Translations under genes and position numbers: made by a program
Assembly (NCBI RefSeq): GCF_014596565.1
Contig: NZ_NOIN01000004.1
Location: 124,001-188,000 of the forward strand
Origin: Pseudomonas sp. PSB18
GTDB lineage: Bacteria; Pseudomonadota; Gammaproteobacteria; Pseudomonadales; Pseudomonadaceae
DNA length: 64,000 nt
Reading direction: 5' to 3'
Shown: positions 58,391 to 64,000 of the stretch, one piece after another
Position numbering within the stretch: position 1 is the stretch's first letter
How the letters are laid out: each line of letters begins with the position of its first letter
Notes under the pieces: model-generated
Database searches by the model: none
What the model was told of the DNA's origin: nothing
What the model saw: only the letters and a program-made list of their open reading frames with translations

Positions 58391-58494
58391 AAGCCGCCAT
58401 CGCGAGCAGGCTCGCTCCCACAGTGGGACGAGGTATGGCCCAAGAGACAGGTCGGCCTTCAGGACGCCTTCGCGGGCAAGCCCGCTCCCACAGG
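58391..58494. repeat. two REP units inside the cassette
   Basis: CCGCCATCGCGAGCAGGCTCGCTCCCACAG and a diverged direct unit GCCTTCGCGGGCAAGCCCGCTCCCACAG lie between the DUF6124 leader and the right arm. Confidence 0.85.
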
Positions 58495-58547
58495 GGCCCA
58501 AGGTCAGCCGCAAGAACAGGCCGGCCACAAGGCCGCCTCGCCGTTGC

Positions 58548-58854
58548 TTTTGCTTTGCTTTGCTTTGCTTTGCTTTGCTTTGCTTTTGATCTTCGGGCCC
58601 CGTTAACCACAACGGCCGAACGCAGGTATTGCGTAGCGGGCAACCCGGCATGGATGCCGGGTTAGCCGCGCTGGGCCATGGATGGCCCTTCGCGGCGGGC
58701 CCACGGAGCAATGCCGGAGTGAGGGAACACCTCGCCTTGGCGAGGTGCCGAGTGGTGGGGCCAAGCCTTTTTGGTTACTTTTGGGGCGTTTGCCAAAAGT
58801 AACCCGCCGTAAGGGCGGAACCCTAAGTAGCCGTTACCGCAGCAACGGATATGT
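58548..58854. repeat. right arm of ~295-bp imperfect inverted repeat
   Basis: Reverse complement counterpart of 57389-57683, ending at the same ACATATCC boundary (58849-58854 on the plus strand ATATGT). Its inner end carries a pentanucleotide microsatellite (GCTTT, six units, within 58548-58588) where the left arm has hexanucleotide units. The arm stops 16 bases after the cpdA stop. Confidence 0.92.
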
Positions 58855-58869
58855 CCCCGGACAACAACC

Positions 58870-59685
58870 TCAATAACCATTGGCCCCATAATCAACCACA
58901 AACTCAAACCCCACCACCCGCTCAACCCCCGTCTCCAACCGCCCATCCGGCAGAAGCCGCAACCACCGATACCCCGGCGCCTGCTCACCCACCGCAAAAT
59001 CCACAGACCCAGGCTCAAACTGAATACAAGTCGAAGGCGAAGCCAACAGACGCACCCCCTCACGCACCTGATCGACCTCCTGATGCACATGCCCCCAAAG
59101 CACCGCCCGCACCTGCGGAAACCGATCCAGCACCGCAAACAACGCATCCGGATTGCGCAACCCAATGGGCGCCATCCACTCACACCCGATCGACACCGGA
59201 TGGTGATGCAGACACACCAGATGATGCCGCTCCGGCGCCTCGCTCAAGGCATTGGCCAACAGGATCAACTGCTCCTCCGCCAGGAACCCCGGCACCGAAC
59301 CCGGCACCGCAGAGTCCAGCAGCGTGATGCGCCAATTCCCGATATCCACCACCGGATCGAGCAGCATGCTCTGGACCGCGGCCTGGAGCATCACCTGCGG
59401 CTCATCATGGTTACCCGGAATCCAGCGCGCCGGCGCGTCGATCCGGGCAGTCATCTGCCGGAACGCCTCATAGGATTGCAGCGTCCCGTCCTGGGACAGA
59501 TCCCCGGTGGCAAGCATCAGGTCGATGTTCGGCTGCTGCTTCAGGACCAGGTCAATGACCGCACGCAGGCTGTCGCGGGTGTTCATGCCCAGCAGCGAGG
59601 TGTCGGCCTCGGCGAACAGGTGGCTGTCGGACAGCTGGACCAGCAACACCGGATCGGCGGTGGTCAGGGTGGATACGCTCGGCAA
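58870..59685 (-). CDS. cpdA: 3',5'-cyclic-AMP phosphodiesterase CpdA
   Basis: 271 residues from a TTG at 59685 (MPSVSTLTTADPVLLVQLSD), with GGAG eight bases upstream. Class III metallophosphoesterase with dimetal ligands in LSDSHLF, ATGDLSQDG, GNHD, CLHHHPV and GHVHQ. Hydrolyses cAMP to AMP and so tempers Vfr-type signalling. In E. coli and PAO1 yqiA follows directly; here the inverted-repeat cassette intervenes. Confidence 0.95.
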   Translation of the reverse strand: MPSVSTLTTADPVLLVQLSDSHLFAEADTSLLGMNTRDSLRAVIDLVLKQQPNIDLMLATGDLSQDGTLQSYEAFRQMTARIDAPARWIPGNHDEPQVMLQAAVQSMLLDPVVDIGNWRITLLDSAVPGSVPGFLAEEQLILLANALSEAPERHHLVCLHHHPVSIGCEWMAPIGLRNPDALFAVLDRFPQVRAVLWGHVHQEVDQVREGVRLLASPSTCIQFEPGSVDFAVGEQAPGYRWLRLLPDGRLETGVERVVGFEFVVDYGANGY

Positions 59686-59787
59686 ATCGCTCGCTCCCAG
59701 GCGCGATCACGCCATTGGATGAAGTCGCAATTATGCTGGGGATGATCGAAAGGGGAAACCCGCGAACCGGAACCGGTTCACAGACAG

Positions 59788-60240
59788 CTAGCGAACCACT
59801 TCGAATTCGTGACCCAGCGCCAGGCAATGACTCAGCCACTCACCCAGGAACAGATTCAACTGGGCCTTTTCGTCCGGCTGATGCATCGAGGCATTGGGGT
59901 AAGGATAGATGCCACGAAAGCGTCTTGCATGCTCGGCGCTCACCACTTCGGCCATGCGCGCATCGTGATAGACCTGAACCTCCAGCTGCGGCACCGGCAG
60001 CCAGGGCAGGCTGTGTTCCTGGCGCACTTGCAAGGTGGTGGTGTACGGACAGGTCTGCAGCACTTCGAGCGCCAGCACACCGAGCATCTGGTCGCCATGG
60101 GTCACGGCGATGCGACGCGGCGCAGGGTCGTTGCGCATGTCCGGCAACAAGCGCATCAGGCGGGCGTAGTTGGCCTCGCAGGCGGCTTGCAGCCCGACCA
60201 GATCGACACGATAGCGATCGCGCAGCTTGCTTAAGACCAT
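59788..60240 (-). CDS. DUF1249 (YqiB-like) protein
   Basis: 150 residues. Matches the YqiB/DUF1249 pattern: YRVDLVGLQAACEANYARLM, LEVLQTCPYTTTLQVRQEH, DARMAEVVSAEHARRF and the end LNLFLGEWLSHCL. Function unknown, though always between nudF and cpdA. Its start overlaps the end of nudF by 10 bases. Confidence 0.93.
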   Translation of the reverse strand: MVLSKLRDRYRVDLVGLQAACEANYARLMRLLPDMRNDPAPRRIAVTHGDQMLGVLALEVLQTCPYTTTLQVRQEHSLPWLPVPQLEVQVYHDARMAEVVSAEHARRFRGIYPYPNASMHQPDEKAQLNLFLGEWLSHCLALGHEFEVVR

Positions 60241-60848
60241 AGCCCCCTCACTTCATCGCGATTCAAGGCCAGCCATTGCAAGGCAATGATGCTGGCCGCG
60301 TTGCAGATACGCCCGTCGCGCACCGCCTGCAGGGCATCCTCGAAAGCCCAGGCCTTCACGCGAATGTCTTCGGCTTCCTCCAAGAGTCCATGCAGGCCAC
60401 CGGCCCCCGTGCTGTCGCAACGCCCCAGATAAAGATGCACGAATTCATCGCTGCCACCCGGCGATGGAAAATATTTGGTCATCGGCCAAAGCGCAGCGAA
60501 GTCCAGCCCAGCTTCCTCCTGCGCTTCACGATGAGCAACTTCTTCCGGTTGCTCGTCCTTGTCGATCAGGCCCGCCACCAGCTCTACCAGCCAAGGGTTG
60601 GGGGTCTTGCCCATGGCGCCGACACGAAACTGTTCGATCAACACCACCTCATCGCGTTGCGGGTCGTAGGGCAAGACGCACACCGCGTCATGGCGCACGA
60701 ACAACTCACGGCTGATTTCACGGCTCATGCCGCCGGCGAACAACTCATGGCGCAGCCGGACGCGATCGAGCTTGTAGAAACCCTGGTAGCAGCTGTCGCG
60801 TTTGACAATGTCCACGATGGTCGGTGTGGCGTTGGCGAAATCAGTCAT
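60231..60848 (-). CDS. nudF: ADP-ribose pyrophosphatase NudF
   Basis: 205 residues from ATG 60848 (MTDFANATPTIVDIVKRDS), with GAGGA upstream. Nudix hydrolase splitting ADP-ribose into AMP and ribose 5-phosphate. Nudix box: GLIDKDEQPEEVAHREAQEEAGLD (G-x5-E-x7-REUXEEXG, positions about 98-121). The proline 16 residues after the box, typical of ADP-ribose-specific members, is seen in FPSPGGSDE. First gene of the nudF-DUF1249-cpdA series. Confidence 0.96.
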   Translation of the reverse strand: MTDFANATPTIVDIVKRDSCYQGFYKLDRVRLRHELFAGGMSREISRELFVRHDAVCVLPYDPQRDEVVLIEQFRVGAMGKTPNPWLVELVAGLIDKDEQPEEVAHREAQEEAGLDFAALWPMTKYFPSPGGSDEFVHLYLGRCDSTGAGGLHGLLEEAEDIRVKAWAFEDALQAVRDGRICNAASIIALQWLALNRDEVRGLWS

Positions 60849-61060
60849 GGCAGTCCTCGTCTGGAGCAATCGATTCGAGGTTCCTACCTCGGCTTCGCGC
60901 CATCCTAACGCGCCCGTACCCTTGATGCAGCCCCTTTCCTCTCATCGGGATGGACGGCGGCAGGTGAAAGAATTCTAATGAGTTTAGTGGCGAACTGATT
61001 GCCCTGCTGACAGTCGAAGCGGGTAACTTTTTGCCTTTCCCTGTTTCATGAAGGACGCCC

Positions 61061-61807
61061 ATGTCGCTTTTCAGAATTGCTTCGCTGGCCGCCATTGCCC
61101 TGACACTGGGTGCTTGCCAAAGCCTGTTCCAACCCAACTACCGTGCGCCACTGGAAACCACCCGCGATGCCTCGGAGCAATTGCAACCAGGCTGCGCCAG
61201 CGCCGACTGCCCATTGGTGAACATCGACACCGTGCACTTTCCGGCCGAGCCCGCCCTGGACGGGATCGTCGAAAAGCGCTTGCTCCAGATGACCCGCACC
61301 ACGCCTGACGCCCCGGTGGCGCCCACGCTGGCGGCGTATCGCGAGCAGTTCCTGCGCAGCGCCCCGCCGCGTACCAGCAGCTACTTGCAGGCCAAAGTAC
61401 GTGAGCAACATGACGGCCTGGTGATTGTCGAGCTGTCCAGCTACCTGGACACCGGCGGCGCCCATGGCACACCGGGGCGCGGCTTCATCAATTACTCGCG
61501 CCAGCAGCACAAGGTGCTGACACTGTCGGACATGCTGCTGCCGGGGCAGGAAGAAGCCTTCTGGAAAGCGGCCCAAGTAGCCCATAACAGCTGGCTGATC
61601 AGCACCAAGCTGGATCAGGAACCGGAGTTCCTGAAGCAGTGGCAATTCCAGAAAACCCAGAACGTGGCGCTGACCTACGGCGGGGTGATCCTCAAGTACG
61701 AAACCAGCACCATTGCGCCTTACGCCCTGGGCCACATCGAACTGAAGATCGCTTACCCGCGCCTCAACGGCATTCTCAAGCCCGAGCTGTTTCCCGGCCG
61801 TAGCTGA
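61061..61807 (+). CDS. DUF3298/RsiV-like lipoprotein
   Basis: 248 residues. Lipoprotein signal with LGAC (Cys19). The rest follows the DUF4163/DUF3298 layout: a first domain (LVNIDTVHFPAEPALDGIVE) and a C-terminal DUF3298 domain with the GGAHGTPGRGFINYSRQQ, LTLSDMLLPGQ and the ending APYALGHIELKIAY. RsiV of Bacillus binds lysozyme through this domain, but a Pseudomonas role is not known. AAGGA precedes the ATG by five bases. Its 3' end overlaps cytX by 32 bases, tail to tail. Confidence 0.9.
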   Translation: MSLFRIASLAAIALTLGACQSLFQPNYRAPLETTRDASEQLQPGCASADCPLVNIDTVHFPAEPALDGIVEKRLLQMTRTTPDAPVAPTLAAYREQFLRSAPPRTSSYLQAKVREQHDGLVIVELSSYLDTGGAHGTPGRGFINYSRQQHKVLTLSDMLLPGQEEAFWKAAQVAHNSWLISTKLDQEPEFLKQWQFQKTQNVALTYGGVILKYETSTIAPYALGHIELKIAYPRLNGILKPELFPGRS

Positions 61808-63068
61808 AAGCCCGGCCCAGCACCAGTTGCAGCAGCCCTGCCAGAACCAGTGACGGCAGGGTTGCGCCGATATCCGGGTAGAAATTGGCCAGCAGGTGAT
61901 AAGTGCTCACCCCACCCAGCCAGGCCAACAGCGCCGGCCAGCGCAACGAAGTGGATACCACCTGACTGCGGCGTTTGCGCAGGATGAAGTGGTCCACCAG
62001 CACCACGCCGAACAGCGGCGCGAACACCGAGCCAATCAGTAGCAGGAAGTTCTGGTACTGCGCCAACGGCGCGAAGCAGGCGATCAGGGTGCAGATGACA
62101 CCAATCGCCAACGCCAGGTGCTCGACCTTCAAGCCCGATAACATGCCGCTGGACACCGCCGCCGAATGGATGTCGGCGAACGCGTTTTCCGACTCGTCCA
62201 ACAGAATCAGCAGCAGTGGAACGCCCAATCCGGCGCCTGCCAGGGCCAGCAACAGCGCATTGACTTCACCGCTCGGTGCGAACGCCAGGGTATAGGCCAC
62301 GCCCAGGCTCATCAGCCAGAAGTTACCGATGAAGAACCCCAGCGCCGTGCCGCCGAAGACATTCCTGGCGCGTTTGCCGAAGCGTGAGTAGTCGGCGATC
62401 AGCGGCAGCCAGGACAACGGCATGGCAATCGCGATATCGAAACCCACGGCCAAGGGCATCGAGCCGTCGCCGGCCTGGGCCCACAGCGCCGCCAGGTCAG
62501 CCTTGGCGAACAGGTTCCAGGTCAGCCAGGTGCACGCCGCCAGCAGCAACCAGATGCCCCACTTGCGCAGCACTTTACGCACGAAGGTCAGCGGCCCGCT
62601 CACCGCGAGCAAGGTGGCCAGGGCACCGAAGAACAAGGTCCACAGCAGCGGGTTCGCCCCGAGGCTGCCTTCGCTGAAGGCCCGGGCGCCCAGCAGGCTG
62701 GCGGCGTCGCGCATGACGATGATCTCGAACGAGCCCCAGCCGATCAGTTGCAGCAGATTCAACACCGCCGGCACGCTCGCGCCCTTGCGGCCCAGGCTGA
62801 GCTTGAGGGCGGCCATGGCCGACAGGCCGGTGTCGCTGCCGATCACCCCGACGGCCGCCAGCAGCAGGACGCCCATCAGTGTGCCTAGGAAGATCGCCAG
62901 CAACGAACCGCTCAGGCCCAGGCCCGGCGCCAGCAAGGCACCGACCTGCAAGACCATCAGGCCGATGCCGAGGGAGAACCACAGGGAGAATAGATCGCGG
63001 GCGCCAAAGACGCGTTTGTCCGTGGGGACGGCGATGTCGGGGGAGTAGGTGCTGGGTTGGATGTTCAA
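61776..63068 (-). CDS. cytX: putative hydroxymethylpyrimidine transporter CytX
   Basis: 430 residues from a TTG at 63068 (NIQPSTYSPDIAVPTDKRVF); no better start is visible. Twelve-helix NCS1 (cytosine/purine permease) family membrane protein: FSLWFSLGIGLMVLQVGALL, and AIAMPLSWLPLIADYSRFGKRA, the family hallmark near helix 6. Located directly downstream of thiC on the same strand, which supports the CytX assignment (uptake of the thiamine pyrimidine) over cytosine permease. The ribosome-binding site is weak. Confidence 0.88.
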   Translation of the reverse strand: MNIQPSTYSPDIAVPTDKRVFGARDLFSLWFSLGIGLMVLQVGALLAPGLGLSGSLLAIFLGTLMGVLLLAAVGVIGSDTGLSAMAALKLSLGRKGASVPAVLNLLQLIGWGSFEIIVMRDAASLLGARAFSEGSLGANPLLWTLFFGALATLLAVSGPLTFVRKVLRKWGIWLLLAACTWLTWNLFAKADLAALWAQAGDGSMPLAVGFDIAIAMPLSWLPLIADYSRFGKRARNVFGGTALGFFIGNFWLMSLGVAYTLAFAPSGEVNALLLALAGAGLGVPLLLILLDESENAFADIHSAAVSSGMLSGLKVEHLALAIGVICTLIACFAPLAQYQNFLLLIGSVFAPLFGVVLVDHFILRKRRSQVVSTSLRWPALLAWLGGVSTYHLLANFYPDIGATLPSLVLAGLLQLVLGRAFSYGRETARA

Positions 63069-63107
63069 GGGGGTTGTCTCAGAGAGATATTTGTTGTTTT
63101 AGCGACC

Positions 63108-63210
63108 GCTATCGCGAGCAGGCTCGCTCCCACAAGGGGCCGGCGGCAGGCACAGGATTGTGCACACCGCGATCCACTGTAGGAGCGAGCCTGCTCGCGA
63201 TGGCGGCGGC
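63108..63210. repeat. REP pair between thiC and cytX
   Basis: CTATCGCGAGCAGGCTCGCTCCCACAAG and the inverted TGTAGGAGCGAGCCTGCTCGCGATGGCGG, 43 bases apart. Confidence 0.88.
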
Positions 63211-63236
63211 GAAAGCACCGCCGCCATCAGCTCGGA

Positions 63237-64000
<764 letters not shown>

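Noticed and set aside
57654..58588. Short tandem repeats considered as a CRISPR array
   Set aside because: Units are 5-6 bases with no spacers.
57379..58711. Overlapping frames on both strands across the inverted arms, including SKAKQ-type repeats from the microsatellites
   Set aside because: Both arms give the same low-complexity peptide; coding disappears where the arms end, and DUF6124 is the only frame with a family match.
63040..63080. Sequence CTGAGA-CAACCCCC-TTGAAC just upstream of cytX that resembles the thi-box of a TPP riboswitch
   Set aside because: The 3' half (CTGATC and the GGCGTAGGGA part) and the 5' GGGGTGC arm are missing; upstream is REP sequence. Probably chance or at most a remnant.

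Overview
The window is a chromosomal segment from a Pseudomonas of the fluorescens type. The evidence is high GC with C/G-rich third codon positions, many fluorescens-style REP hairpins built on a GTGGGAGC(N)GCTCGCGAT core, and gene order that, recalled from memory, follows P. aeruginosa PAO1 from azu to thiC. No prophage, IS element, CRISPR array or rRNA is visible. Two identical tRNA-Leu genes are present.

Left part (1-13 kb): the start of azurin, a 29-codon unannotated-looking ORF, a LOG-family nucleotide phosphoribohydrolase, a Nudix hydrolase, then a three-gene operon on the minus strand (transglutaminase-DUF2126 amidoligase, circularly permuted ATP-grasp/alpha-E fusion, small transglutaminase) behind a sigma54-like promoter. 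Next to it lies an overlapping gene pair that looks like a hydrophobic effector and a four-helix membrane partner. YgiQ follows.

Core part (13-38 kb): replication and translation genes (dnaB, rplI, a DUF2232 membrane protein, rpsR, rpsF, rlmB, rnr), two tandem tRNA-Leu(CAG) units, a methyl-accepting chemotaxis protein, purA, hisZ, and the long minus-strand series nnr-tsaE-amiB-mutL-miaA-hfq-hflX-hflK-hflC, several members of which overlap by 1-13 bases. queG is divergent from it.

Right part (38-64 kb): orn, rsgA, motA-motB with a clear FliA (sigma28) promoter, an HDOD protein, rhdA, psd, a PilZ-like protein, serB with the divergent ahpA/smp gene, a PqiC-like lipoprotein, parC, parE, and the nudF-DUF1249-cpdA-yqiA-parE series, then a DUF3298 lipoprotein, cytX and the end of thiC.

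The most unusual structure is at 57.39-58.85 kb. A DUF6124 gene with a long structured leader sits between two imperfect ~295-base inverted arms, each ending inside in a short tandem repeat of a different unit length. This cassette separates cpdA from yqiA, which are otherwise neighbours. The leader holds three related segments that can pair in two mutually exclusive ways, one of which would cover the ribosome-binding site. All functional statements rest on reading translations and motifs by eye; no database search or folding program was run.
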